A stretch of DNA of 64,000 nucleotides from Pseudomonas mendocina (GTDB taxonomy: Bacteria > Pseudomonadota > Gammaproteobacteria > Pseudomonadales > Pseudomonadaceae). This document shows, one piece after another, positions 36,712-45,085 of this stretch. Numbering within the stretch: the stretch's first letter is position 1; every line of letters begins with the position of its first letter. The stretch lies in the NCBI RefSeq assembly GCF_003008615.1, contig NZ_CP027657.1, forward strand, positions 3,224,001 to 3,288,000, given 5' to 3'. Both the position numbers and the translations under genes were made by a program. Under the pieces are notes generated by a model. That model had not been told where the DNA came from, ran no database searches, and was given only the letters and a program-made list of their open reading frames with translations.

Positions 36712-38070
36712 ATGGCCAAGGCTAAACGCATGTACGGCTGCACCGAGTGCGGCGCCACCTTTCCCAAATGGGCTGGGCAGTGTGGCGAGTGTGGCGCCTG
36801 GAACACCCTGGTGGAAACCGTGGTCGAGGGCGCTACGCCCAGCGGGCGCACCGGTTGGGCCGGCGACAAGGCCAATATCAAGACCCTGGCCGAGGTCAGC
36901 GTCGAGGAGATTCCGCGCTTTTCCACCGCCTCCGGCGAGCTGGATCGTGTGCTCGGCGGCGGCCTGGTCGATGGCTCGGTGGTGCTGATCGGCGGCGATC
37001 CGGGCATCGGCAAGTCGACCATCCTCCTGCAGACCCTGTGCAACATCGCCCAGCGCTTTCCGGCCTTGTACGTCACCGGTGAGGAATCGCAGCAGCAGGT
37101 GGCCATGCGTGCACGGCGCCTGGACTTGCCGCAGGACAAGCTCAAGGTGATGACCGAAACCTGCATCGAGACGATCATCGCCACCGCGCGGCAGGAAAAA
37201 CCCAAGGTGATGGTGATCGACTCGATCCAGACCATCTTCACCGAGCAACTGCAATCGGCCCCGGGCGGCGTCGCCCAGGTGCGCGAGAGCGCGGCGCTGT
37301 TGGTGCGTTTCGCCAAGCAGAGCGGCACGGCGATCTTCCTGGTCGGCCACGTCACCAAGGAAGGCGCGCTGGCCGGCCCGCGCGTGTTGGAGCACATGGT
37401 CGACACGGTGCTGTATTTCGAGGGCGAGTCCGATGGTCGCCTGCGCTTGCTGCGGGCGGTGAAGAACCGCTTCGGCGCGGTCAACGAGCTGGGCGTGTTC
37501 GGCATGACCGACAAGGGCCTCAAGGAGGTTTCCAACCCCTCGGCGATCTTCCTCACCCGCGCTCAGGAGGCAGTGCCCGGCAGTGTGGTGATGGCCACCT
37601 GGGAAGGCTCGCGGCCGATGCTGGTGGAGGTGCAGGCGTTGGTCGACACCAGCCACCTGGCGAATCCGCGCCGGGTCACCCTGGGCCTGGATCAGAACCG
37701 CCTGGCCATGCTCCTGGCCGTGCTGCATCGCCACGGCGGTATCCCGACCTATGACCAGGATGTGTTCCTCAACGTGGTCGGCGGGGTCAAGGTGCTGGAG
37801 ACGGCGTCCGACCTGGCGCTGATGGCGGCGGTGATCTCCAGCCTGCGCAACCGGCCGCTGGAGCATGACCTGCTGGTGTTCGGCGAGATCGGCCTGTCCG
37901 GCGAGATCCGTCCGGTGCCGAGTGGCCAGGAACGTTTGAAGGAGGCCGCCAAGCACGGCTTCAAGCGCGCCATCGTGCCCAAGGGCAATGCGCCGAAGGA
38001 GTCTCCAGCGGGGTTGCAGGTCATCCCGGTGACACGCCTGGAACAGGCGCTGGATGCGCTGTTCGAGTAG
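36712..38070 (+). CDS. radA: DNA recombination/repair ATPase RadA
   Basis: A 452-residue RadA (Sms). An N-terminal C4 zinc finger (CTECGATFPKWAGQCGEC), Walker A GGDPGIGKST, the RadA-specific KNRFG motif (AVKNRFGAVNE) and a C-terminal Lon-protease-like domain (FGEIGLSGEIRPV) are all present. It drives branch migration during recombination. In P. aeruginosa, as I recall, radA is beside mapZ and near cstA; here an AT-rich island and a two-component system stand between radA and cstA. Confidence 0.96.
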   Translation: MAKAKRMYGCTECGATFPKWAGQCGECGAWNTLVETVVEGATPSGRTGWAGDKANIKTLAEVSVEEIPRFSTASGELDRVLGGGLVDGSVVLIGGDPGIGKSTILLQTLCNIAQRFPALYVTGEESQQQVAMRARRLDLPQDKLKVMTETCIETIIATARQEKPKVMVIDSIQTIFTEQLQSAPGGVAQVRESAALLVRFAKQSGTAIFLVGHVTKEGALAGPRVLEHMVDTVLYFEGESDGRLRLLRAVKNRFGAVNELGVFGMTDKGLKEVSNPSAIFLTRAQEAVPGSVVMATWEGSRPMLVEVQALVDTSHLANPRRVTLGLDQNRLAMLLAVLHRHGGIPTYDQDVFLNVVGGVKVLETASDLALMAAVISSLRNRPLEHDLLVFGEIGLSGEIRPVPSGQERLKEAAKHGFKRAIVPKGNAPKESPAGLQVIPVTRLEQALDALFE

Positions 38071-38078
38071 AGGATGGC

Positions 38079-38140
38079 GTAGCACGGATGCAATCCGGGG
38101 CTTTTGCGGTGTCGTTCTTCCCGGATTTCATCCGGGCTAC
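38079..38140. repeat. Palindromic intergenic repeat, family A
   Basis: Two arms in inverted orientation, GTAGCACGGATGCAATCCGG (38079-38098) and CCCGGATTTCATCCGGGCTAC (38120-38140). Same family as at 1-54 and about 23351-23371. Lies directly behind radA. Confidence 0.75.
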
Positions 38141-38261
38141 GTCTCTGTATCGGCTGCGGCGTTCTGCCGCGACCCGGCTCTGGTGGAAATTGACCCGGGT
38201 CAATAGATAGCAGGCTATCGGCGCGCAGCATGAAGGCGTATCCAAACAAGGAGACACCATC

Positions 38262-38411
38262 ATGTTCCTGTTCTTCGACTTCTTCTCCCGTGCCTTCAAC
38301 TTCGATGCCCAGGCCGTGCAATCGCGCGATGCAGTGCCGCGTGAACGGCAACGTATCGAGGCGCGCCGTCAGCGTCGCCAGGCCGCCGAGGCCGCCTGCC
38401 GCATCCACTGA
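38262..38411 (+). CDS. Small arginine/alanine-rich hypothetical protein
   Basis: A 49-residue ORF with AAGGAGA before the ATG. It begins with an aromatic, hydrophobic MFLFFDFFSRAFNF and ends with an arginine- and alanine-rich helix (about residues 27-46). No family is recognised. The good ribosome site and biased composition suggest a real gene, perhaps a membrane-surface microprotein. It faces the response-regulator gene convergently. Confidence 0.55.
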   Translation: MFLFFDFFSRAFNFDAQAVQSRDAVPRERQRIEARRQRRQAAEAACRIH

Positions 38412-38439
38412 GTGCGCTTCGTCGCTCGCGGCGCGCGCC

Positions 38440-39090
38440 TCATTCCGGGCGCGCGTCCAGCTCAGGCGACCAGCCGTGTTCCATGGCCTGACGCATCAGG
38501 TCGGCAGGTTTCTCGATATCCAGTTTGCGGCGGATGCTCAGGCGGTGGGTTTCCACGGTGCGCACGCTGATCGCCAGTTCGCGCGCCATGGCCTTGTTGT
38601 TCAGGCCCTGGGCCATCATCAGCAGTACCTGCCGTTCGCGTGGGGTCAGTTCGGCCTCTTGCTGCGGTTCGCTGCTGGCCAGTTTTTCGGCGATGTCGCT
38701 GCTGTAGAAGCGCCCTCCCACGGCGAGCACCTCGATGGCCGAAACGATCTCGCGCGACGGCGCATCCTTGAGCACGTAACCCGAGGCGCCGGCGCGTAGC
38801 GACTGGCTGACGTATTCCTGATTGTCGTACATGCTCAGGATCAGCACCTTGAGCGATGGGTGCAGTTGCTTGAGCGTGGCAGTCAGCTCCAGGCCATTGA
38901 TGTCCTTGAGGCCGATATCCATGACCACGATGTCGGGGCGTTCACGTTCGACCAGGGTCAGTGCCTCCTTGCCGCAGCCGGTTTCGCCGACCACCTTGAA
39001 GCGCTCGACCATTTCCAGCAGCGCGCGCACGCCGTCACGCACCAGGGCGTGGTCGTCGATCAGGGCTATGCGGATCGAAGCGCTATCCAT
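38440..39090 (-). CDS. LuxR/NarL-family response regulator
   Basis: A 216-residue regulator: receiver domain (1-120) with phospho-acceptor Asp58 (VVMDIG) and Lys108 (YVLKDAP), then a LuxR-type helix-turn-helix (about 148-205, LTPRERQVLLMMAQGLNNKAMARELAI). The ATG at 39090 has AGGAGG four bases upstream; longer frames run into the kinase gene. It works with the sensor kinase encoded ten bases upstream. Target genes are unknown. Confidence 0.93.
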   Translation of the reverse strand: MDSASIRIALIDDHALVRDGVRALLEMVERFKVVGETGCGKEALTLVERERPDIVVMDIGLKDINGLELTATLKQLHPSLKVLILSMYDNQEYVSQSLRAGASGYVLKDAPSREIVSAIEVLAVGGRFYSSDIAEKLASSEPQQEAELTPRERQVLLMMAQGLNNKAMARELAISVRTVETHRLSIRRKLDIEKPADLMRQAMEHGWSPELDARPE

Positions 39091-39100
39091 CCTGCCTCCT

Positions 39101-40447
39101 TCAATTGGGTTCCAGGCGCAGAGCCACGTGCAGTTCGGTGCGTTGCGGTTGGGAGCTGATGCGGAACTGACCGCCAAAGTGCTCGACCCGTTCGCGGATA
39201 TTGCGCAGGCCGATACCGCCGTGGCTGTGCTCGATGTGATCCGGGTCGAAGCCGACACCGTCGTCGCGGATGCGCAGCTCGATACGTCGCGGCATACCGT
39301 TCAGGTCGATTTCCACATGGCTGGCATGGGCGTGCCGTTCGATGTTGGTCAGCGCCTCCTGAAGAATGCGAAACAGCGCCACGGTCACCCCGGTGGGCGG
39401 GCGCACGTCACCTAGATCACTATGGTAGTCGACGGTCAGGCCGCTGCGCTGGGCGAACTCCGATGCCAGTTGACCGATAGCCGAGGACAGGCCGAGGGTG
39501 TCCAGCAGGGAAGGATGCAGGTCGTGGGAAATACGCCGCACTTCGCCGATGGCACCTGCCAGGTGCTGGATACCGCGGTGCAGGGTGGCGCCGGCGCGAG
39601 CGTCAGCGGTATCGAGTTGCTGGGCGGCCAGCTCGAACTGGAACTTGATCGATACCAGTTGCTGGCTGATACCGTCATGCAGTTCACGTGATACCCGTGA
39701 GCGTTCCTCCTCTTGCGAGGTGACGATGCGTTGGGTCAGTTGCTGCAGCTTGCGGTCGGCCAGGCGGTGTTCACTGACGTTGAGGGTCAGGCCGCTGGCG
39801 TACACCAGCAGCACGGCGATCAGCGCCACCACACCAATGGTCAGTACGGTGCTGTAGAGACCGTCGGTCACGTCGCTGCGTACCTGGCGGATGGCCTGTT
39901 CGACGTCATCGAGGTAGATGCCGGTGCCGAGCATCCAGCCCCAGCGATCGAGCATCACCACGTAGGCGAGCTTCTCGGACTCCTCACCGCTGGAGGGCTT
40001 GCGCCAGCGATAGGGCTGGAAACCATCGCCCTCGCTGGCGCTTTTCAGCAGTGCCTGGATCACTGGCAGACCGCGGCCGTCAGTCATGTTCCACAGATCG
40101 CGGCCAACCAGCTCGCGCTGACGCGGATGCATCAGACTGCGGCCATGCTCGTCATAGACGAAGAAGTAGCCATCGCTGCCGAAGTTCATCCGCTGCAGCA
40201 CATCGAGCACTTGCTGGCGGGTCTGCTCGTCGTCGCCACTCTGGTAAAGCGGCTCGATGGTGCTGAGGGCGAGACCTACGTAGTGGCGCAGCTCGGCCTT
40301 CTTGCTGCTCATGATGCTTTGTTCGATCAACTGCGCCTGTTGTTCGCCCAGGCGCTGGTTCTGCAGCATCACCAGCAGGCCGACCACGGTGACCGCGAGC
40401 AGCAGGGGCAGAAGGCTGAGGGTGACGATCTTGTGCTTGAGCTGCAT
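39101..40447 (-). CDS. Sensor histidine kinase with periplasmic Cache domain
   Basis: A 448-residue NarL-type kinase. It has an N-terminal membrane helix (about 6-30), a periplasmic single-Cache domain (about 32-185, with DGYFFVYDEHGRSLMHP and GWMLGTGIYLDDVEQAI), a second membrane helix (about 190-212), HisKA_3 with SRELHDGISQQL, and a HATPase domain (LRIRDDGVGFD, GIGLRNIRERVE). Cache domains of this kind bind small organic acids. The start at 40447 is chosen because the membrane helix follows directly; starts at 40492 and 40501 are possible. Confidence 0.9.
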   Translation of the reverse strand: MQLKHKIVTLSLLPLLLAVTVVGLLVMLQNQRLGEQQAQLIEQSIMSSKKAELRHYVGLALSTIEPLYQSGDDEQTRQQVLDVLQRMNFGSDGYFFVYDEHGRSLMHPRQRELVGRDLWNMTDGRGLPVIQALLKSASEGDGFQPYRWRKPSSGEESEKLAYVVMLDRWGWMLGTGIYLDDVEQAIRQVRSDVTDGLYSTVLTIGVVALIAVLLVYASGLTLNVSEHRLADRKLQQLTQRIVTSQEEERSRVSRELHDGISQQLVSIKFQFELAAQQLDTADARAGATLHRGIQHLAGAIGEVRRISHDLHPSLLDTLGLSSAIGQLASEFAQRSGLTVDYHSDLGDVRPPTGVTVALFRILQEALTNIERHAHASHVEIDLNGMPRRIELRIRDDGVGFDPDHIEHSHGGIGLRNIRERVEHFGGQFRISSQPQRTELHVALRLEPN

Positions 40448-40501
40448 GGTTTCAGGCGGGGGTGGGGCGATGCTATAGGTTCGGCCCTTCATGACGACCA
40501 C

Positions 40502-40832
40502 GCAAGAGCTGGGTTATGAATCTCGACGTTTTGCGTAGTGGTCTGTCTGGTCTGTTCCGGGCTTAGTGGACACTGATTTAAGGTGGATAAGGCTCACCGC
40601 AAGGAGTGTTCATGACTCGGATCAGAGGGGGAGATGGCCGCTGCACGCCGATAGTGGCAAGAAGGGCTGCTGCACTCGGGGCTGCGCCTAGGGCCACCAA
40701 GCCTTGCTGTAACGATACCGCATCGTCCCCTGCCCTGCTCCATAGTGTCGGCGCAGACCCTTGAGCGTTCTTTTAGAGTGCCTAGGCGTACTCTTCTGAG
40801 TGCGCCTAAGCTGCTTGAACTATTGGTTCGGC
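40502..40832. other. Non-coding junction region with a possible IS remnant
   Basis: There are 331 bases without a credible gene. Around 40564-40616 (TTAGTGGACACTGATTTAAG, then AAGGAGTGTTC before an ATG at 40612) it resembles the left end and first start codon of an IS3-like element, but the reading frame is lost soon after. It marks the transition from high-GC core sequence to the AT-richer island. Confidence 0.35.
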
Positions 40833-41378
40833 TTAGGGGTGAATTGGATATTCTCCGTCGTAGCAAATGATGTAGTTCATCACGAGAAACGGTTGGCGGT
40901 TCTCGTGCGGAGCACCATTGCCTACCGAAGATATTGCAGACGGGCTCATGCCGACTTCTGGCGTTGTTTGCGATACGAAGCTTTTTTGGCCTGTTCCAGG
41001 TACATGGCCGATATAGTTATCGGTTGCAGGAGTTTGCACATAAGCAGTAGGGCCTGCTGACGATGATCCACTGAACAAGGCATGGTTGTGAGGTGGAATT
41101 TGATTGCTAGTCAGGGTCGTGCTGTCCTCCCCGTACGTGGTACCGAAGTTGTGGTTGGTCAAGCCCGTACCCTGGCCGTAACAGGAAACGGCCCTACCTT
41201 GTAGATCTGGTACCTTGAAGTTGTTGTTGTTTATGCTTCCTCCGAACCGGTTACCCAATATGGCAAACAGTGCCTGATATTGGGAGATGTTCAATAGCTG
41301 ACCATTGCACAGCAACCACCCGTCCGGTGCCCAATTCCAGGTTATGATCCGGATTTCTCCGATAAATGCATCATCCAT
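40833..41378 (-). CDS. Tail-collar domain protein 3 (microcystin-dependent-protein-like)
   Basis: A 181-residue protein of the phage tail-collar family: FIGEIRIITWNWAPDGWLLCNGQLLNISQYQALFAILG, then FKVPDLQGRAV and IPPHNHALF, ending HENRQPFLVMNYIICYDGEYP. Such proteins occur in tandem in many non-phage genomes as Mdp-like proteins, and trimerise in tail fibres. No other phage structural gene is present, so this is probably not a prophage. It is the last of three tandem paralogues. Confidence 0.85.
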   Translation of the reverse strand: MDDAFIGEIRIITWNWAPDGWLLCNGQLLNISQYQALFAILGNRFGGSINNNNFKVPDLQGRAVSCYGQGTGLTNHNFGTTYGEDSTTLTSNQIPPHNHALFSGSSSAGPTAYVQTPATDNYIGHVPGTGQKSFVSQTTPEVGMSPSAISSVGNGAPHENRQPFLVMNYIICYDGEYPIHP

Positions 41379-41408
41379 GTCATTCTCCGTATTTATCTGA
41401 GCTTCTGC

Positions 41409-41942
41409 TTATTGGAAGTTTGGAAATAGGCCAGCTGTGCATATGATGTAGTTCATTGCAATTGTGGACATGCTGTTTTCATGACTCTGGCCTCCACCGT
41501 AAGCTGCCTCCAGAGCTGCATCTTTCATCGATGAGATGGTGAAAACAGCAGCGCTTTCTGGCATGTAGAAGCCCAGTGCAGGCTTGCCAAGCAGGGGGGT
41601 GCCCTGTGGGCTTGTCTGTGTGGCACTAGCCTTGGTTGCATTGACGATATGATTATGGGCGGGAAAACTTGCCGTGGTAATAGTGACAGTCTCAGCGCCT
41701 GCCGTCTGGCCGAGGGTGTAGTTGGTTATGGTTTGGGGGCCTTTGCCTATATGCAAAGGTAGTCTGCCGCGGAGGTCGGGTAATTTGAAGTTGGTTTTTC
41801 CGTCGCCACCGTAAATATTGCTGATCAGGGCGAACAGTACCTCATTGCCTGCAATGTTGAGTGTTGCTCCATTACACAGGGCCCAGTCGTTCGGGGCGTA
41901 GTCTCCGGCAAATAGGCGAATCTGACCCACATAAGCTTCCAT
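41409..41942 (-). CDS. Tail-collar domain protein 2
   Basis: A 177-residue paralogue with AYVGQIRLFAGDYAPNDWALCNG, FKLPDLRGRLPLHIGKGP and FPAHNHIVNATKASATQ, ending HENSMSTIAMNYIICTAGLFP. The ATG at 41942 follows AAAGGGA. The HEN(R/S) block and final strand are kept while the middle insert (about 105-150) differs from its neighbours, as if the variable part faces a ligand or partner. Confidence 0.85.
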   Translation of the reverse strand: MEAYVGQIRLFAGDYAPNDWALCNGATLNIAGNEVLFALISNIYGGDGKTNFKLPDLRGRLPLHIGKGPQTITNYTLGQTAGAETVTITTASFPAHNHIVNATKASATQTSPQGTPLLGKPALGFYMPESAAVFTISSMKDAALEAAYGGGQSHENSMSTIAMNYIICTAGLFPNFQ

Positions 41943-41986
41943 GATAATTCCCTTTCTTTGATGGGCGTTGAATCGTTCGTGTTGGT

Positions 41987-42502
41987 TCAGAAGGGGCGCG
42001 GGGGGTAGAGGCCGACAGTTGCGATACAAAACTGCAGCGCAATAGACGGCTGCCGGTTTTCGTGTGGCTGCGAGCCTCCGGTTATTGCCATGCTGCCTGA
42101 GGCGAGAGCCTGTGGAGTGGAGTTGGCAGCGGCGTAGATAGCAGTCACTGCTTGGGACAACATATTGTTGGCCGGGTTATTGTTAGCCGGGGGAAGATCC
42201 ACGGCATACATTCGATGGGTGTGTGGGGGGATATGGTTGGTCGTTAATGTGACACTTTCGAGCCCTGCTGCCAGCCCCATAGTATAGGCCGGTGCGGCGG
42301 TTGTGCCTTGATTGACGATCACCCTGCCGCGCAGATCGGGTATGCCGAAAGTGGTTTTGCCATCGCCGCCATAAACCGTGCCTAGCAGGCTAAAAAGTGC
42401 GGCATATTGGTTGATGTTCAGTACTTGACCATTGCACGGTAGCCATCCCTGAGGAGTTTGGTTAAATGCAAAAAGGGTAATTTCACCTACAAATGGATCC
42501 AT
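41987..42502 (-). CDS. Tail-collar domain protein 1
   Basis: A 171-residue paralogue, first of the three in transcription order: PFVGEITLFAFNQTPQGWLPCNGQVLNI, FGIPDLRGRVIVNQGTT, IPPHTHRMYAVDL and HENRQPSIALQFCIATVGLYPP. The AAGGAAAAAAAC leader is a usable ribosome site. The triplet is transcribed away from the RiPP precursor, with the two start regions facing each other across about 310 bases. Confidence 0.85.
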   Translation of the reverse strand: MDPFVGEITLFAFNQTPQGWLPCNGQVLNINQYAALFSLLGTVYGGDGKTTFGIPDLRGRVIVNQGTTAAPAYTMGLAAGLESVTLTTNHIPPHTHRMYAVDLPPANNNPANNMLSQAVTAIYAAANSTPQALASGSMAITGGSQPHENRQPSIALQFCIATVGLYPPRPF

Positions 42503-42813
42503 GTTTTTTTCCTTGTGCAGGAAGCCTTCGTGCGCATTATTTATAAAGGGCTATGAACTGCCTTGCTTATGAAAAATATGCATAAAGGTTTCTTCGTATT
42601 GTTAATACTTTCCTTTTCATTAATGAGTCTGTTTTTGCAGACACCCTTTCACTGTAGTGCTGGCTGGAGATTTTACAAATGAGAGATGGCGATTCTCATG
42701 TAAAGGAGAGGGGCATCTGGGCTGGAGGGGGAGATGGTCGGATGGACGGAATTAGTGGGATGTGCTAAAAATATCTGCTTGATAGTTATTGCTTGGGATA
42801 TTGGAGGGTGACG
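42503..42813. other. AT-rich divergent promoter region, collar genes / RiPP precursor
   Basis: There are 311 bases with no convincing gene. It is markedly AT-rich (for example 42560-42625) and should hold the promoters for the collar operon to the left and the precursor to the right. No operator or hairpin stands out. Confidence 0.5.
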
Positions 42814-42972
42814 ATGAATATTGTTAATGGGCAAGTGGCTGAAGATGTGAACTGCGAGGCGGATGCTATGCGTAAGCAGTGGAAGTCGCCGGTTGTCGAG
42901 GTGCATGAAGTCGAGGATCTGACAATGGCAGGCTCCACTAACACGAATGATGGTGTCGGTGGCTCTAGCTAA
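42814..42972 (+). CDS. Lasso-peptide-like RiPP precursor
   Basis: A 52-residue precursor with strong ribosome site GGAGGG five bases before the ATG. The leader carries W23-x-x-P26-x-V28, like the Y/W-x-x-P-x-L motif bound by PqqD-type RRE proteins, and ends LTM with Thr37 at the -2 position typical of lasso leaders. The predicted core is AGSTNTNDGVGGSS (39-52): Ala1 can be joined to Asp8 to make an 8-residue ring. The TMAG junction and a C-terminal Ser resemble paeninodin-type precursors, whose last Ser is phosphorylated by an HPr-kinase-like enzyme; such an enzyme is encoded nearby. The gene is on the opposite strand to the enzymes. Core boundaries are predicted, not proven. Confidence 0.75.
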   Translation: MNIVNGQVAEDVNCEADAMRKQWKSPVVEVHEVEDLTMAGSTNTNDGVGGSS

Positions 42973-43123
42973 GTAGTTGTGGTTTTTACTGACGAGACGA
43001 CTGGTCTTCTCGAAGGTTGGCTAGTGCTATCGGGGGGGCAGGAGGGCGTTACAATTTTCGCTCGTCTTGTTTTTTCCAGTGGAGCCGTAGTAGTCGATGA
43101 GGAGACAAGTTCGTCTTTGATGG

Positions 43124-45067
43124 CTATGGGAGCATATTTTTCGCTGCGGCCATATGTATAAAATGCCCAATTGCGATAAGTCGCAGTAGCTTGAAGTTTT
43201 TTTGGGTTTCACTGCTCTGGTCTGACGAAGAAAAAGCCTCTAACTGGTTCTGAATGAATGACATGTCGAGAAGGCTGCATGCCAGTGGTTGCTTTTGAAA
43301 TAACTCGAGCTCGCGATAAAGTTCGTGCTGCTCTTTATTTATTTTGTATTTCCAGTCCGCCCCTTGTTTGCCTTTTGTGCGGGAGTTAATTGTTGCGGAT
43401 GGCCAGTAGCGTTTTAATGCTCGTCTTAGTAGCCAACGATTAGTGCCGTTTTTATGGAATTGTTCTACTGGAATCGATTGGCAGTAGTTAATCAGGCGTA
43501 TATCTGCGGTGGGGTCGCGTCCGTCAACTCCGCTAAGTGCTAGTCGCCCTTTACCATATTCTGCACTGTCTAGTCGGGTCAGTACCTTCTTGCGCCACTG
43601 CCTGCTTTCTTCTCGGCGCGTAGTCATGTTGGGGTAACGTCCTAGCTGGCTGCAATATTCCTGCAGTATTGGGTCTGCCAAAAGAGTGGGATTGATCCCT
43701 TGTGCGAGGGAAATGTTTCCCCTGATCCTTTGTATTGTTGGTTCAAGGAAACTCTGAAGTTTGCCGGGTAGAGAGGGGGCGAGCATCTTGTAGAGGGTAT
43801 GCAGTCGTGCACGGTTACTGATGCCGCGCAGTTGAAAGTTAAGCTGTTGCAGTAAAACCGATATCTTGCGTTCTCGCAGAAGCGAGTTGAGTACATGGTC
43901 GCCATGGTAGCTGATGGTGAAGTTGCCCAAGTCGCCAACTAATAACGTGGTTGCTCCTTGTGTCGCTGAAATTCTGGCAATATGCATATCCCAGAGTAAA
44001 TTCACTACATTCTTGGCTGGGCGATTATAGAGTCTGAACATTTTTTCCAGCATATCCACTATGCTGGCTTCGTCGGTTCTGACTAAATGATGGTGGATGT
44101 TGGGGAATAGGGCCGCAACCTGCGCTGCTAGGGGGCCCTCGTCCAATACTTGTCTGGAAGACGTTGGCAGCCCGGCAGGATTGGGCACGGATGTAAATGC
44201 ATGCAGGCTTTGGCTTGTTTCTGCCAGTTGACGAGCCGCTATGCTGCTGATTGTGGCGCTATCGAACCCAGCGCTTAGTTGGCTGGCTATACCACCTGTT
44301 GAGCGGAGACGGCAGCGCACGGCCTCTTCGAGTTTTTCCACGAAAGCATCGACATAGTCATCATTGGATTTGAAATAAATACGCTCTTCTGTTGATGGTT
44401 CCCAGTAACGTCTGGAATGGTAGGTGCCGTCAGCATGAAGGAGCGCCCAATGGCCGGGCAACAGGCGTTTGATATTCGCAAAGTAACTGTGCTCTGAAGT
44501 ATCTGGTAGCAGAAGCAATAGATCGCGTATCCGCTCTTCATCTGGGGCTGTCGCTACTTCGGGTAGTGCCAGCAATCCTGCTGGCATGGAAGCAAAGCCA
44601 AACCAGCCATTACCTTGGTGATAGAAAAGAGGGCGCTTGCCCATCTGGTCACGGGCGATAAAGAGGCTTTGCCGCTCTTTATCCCATATAGCGAAGGCAA
44701 AATCTCCTAGCAGATGATCGAGTAGTTGTTGCTCCCATTTCTCATAGGCAGTCAGTAATACATCGGCATCCGCCATGTGTTTCAAGCGGACAGAGGGGAT
44801 GTTCAGTTTATGGCCGAGCTCTGCGCGATTATCCAAGCGGACATCAGCAACCAGCACAAATCTTCCATTGCCACCTTGTAGAGGTTGATGGTCGTGTTGA
44901 TCTTCTGGCAGAAGCCTTGTAAGACGACTGCCCAGCGCTGCATGCAGTCCATCCCACATCCCTTGTGTGTGGCGGCCATAAGGCTCTAGAGCTGCGTGAA
45001 CGATGCTGCAGCGCCTGGCGGCATTAGGGGTCTTGTCTAGCTGGATAAGCCCGCAAATAGCGCTCAT
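43124..45067 (-). CDS. Asparagine-synthetase-like lasso cyclase
   Basis: A 647-residue AsnB homologue. The N-terminal glutaminase-like domain starts MSAICGLIQL, so no Cys stands at position 2 and ammonia production is unlikely. The synthetase domain has the ATP-binding SxGxDS motif as LSAGFDSATI. This architecture fits lasso cyclases, which adenylate the ring Asp/Glu and join it to the core N-terminus. It is last in a minus-strand operon and converges on the precursor gene. Ordinary asparagine synthetase is the alternative, but the RiPP context and N-terminus favour a cyclase. Codon usage is visibly AT-richer than in the flanking core genes. Confidence 0.8.
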   Translation of the reverse strand: MSAICGLIQLDKTPNAARRCSIVHAALEPYGRHTQGMWDGLHAALGSRLTRLLPEDQHDHQPLQGGNGRFVLVADVRLDNRAELGHKLNIPSVRLKHMADADVLLTAYEKWEQQLLDHLLGDFAFAIWDKERQSLFIARDQMGKRPLFYHQGNGWFGFASMPAGLLALPEVATAPDEERIRDLLLLLPDTSEHSYFANIKRLLPGHWALLHADGTYHSRRYWEPSTEERIYFKSNDDYVDAFVEKLEEAVRCRLRSTGGIASQLSAGFDSATISSIAARQLAETSQSLHAFTSVPNPAGLPTSSRQVLDEGPLAAQVAALFPNIHHHLVRTDEASIVDMLEKMFRLYNRPAKNVVNLLWDMHIARISATQGATTLLVGDLGNFTISYHGDHVLNSLLRERKISVLLQQLNFQLRGISNRARLHTLYKMLAPSLPGKLQSFLEPTIQRIRGNISLAQGINPTLLADPILQEYCSQLGRYPNMTTRREESRQWRKKVLTRLDSAEYGKGRLALSGVDGRDPTADIRLINYCQSIPVEQFHKNGTNRWLLRRALKRYWPSATINSRTKGKQGADWKYKINKEQHELYRELELFQKQPLACSLLDMSFIQNQLEAFSSSDQSSETQKNFKLLRLIAIGHFIHMAAAKNMLP

Positions 45068-45085
45068 TGTTTGTCCTTAACAATC

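Noticed and set aside
40833..42502. Prophage or tailocin locus suggested by tail-collar domains
   Set aside because: No other phage structural, lysis or regulatory gene is present; the three genes are paralogues typical of stand-alone Mdp-like sets.
42979..43161. Short plus-strand frame right after the RiPP precursor
   Set aside because: It begins with a GTG without ribosome site and overlaps the 3' end of the cyclase gene; no RiPP-like features.
43124..45067. Housekeeping asparagine synthetase
   Set aside because: No Cys at position 2 for glutamine hydrolysis, and it sits in an operon with PqqD-like, HprK-like and sulfotransferase genes opposite a precursor.
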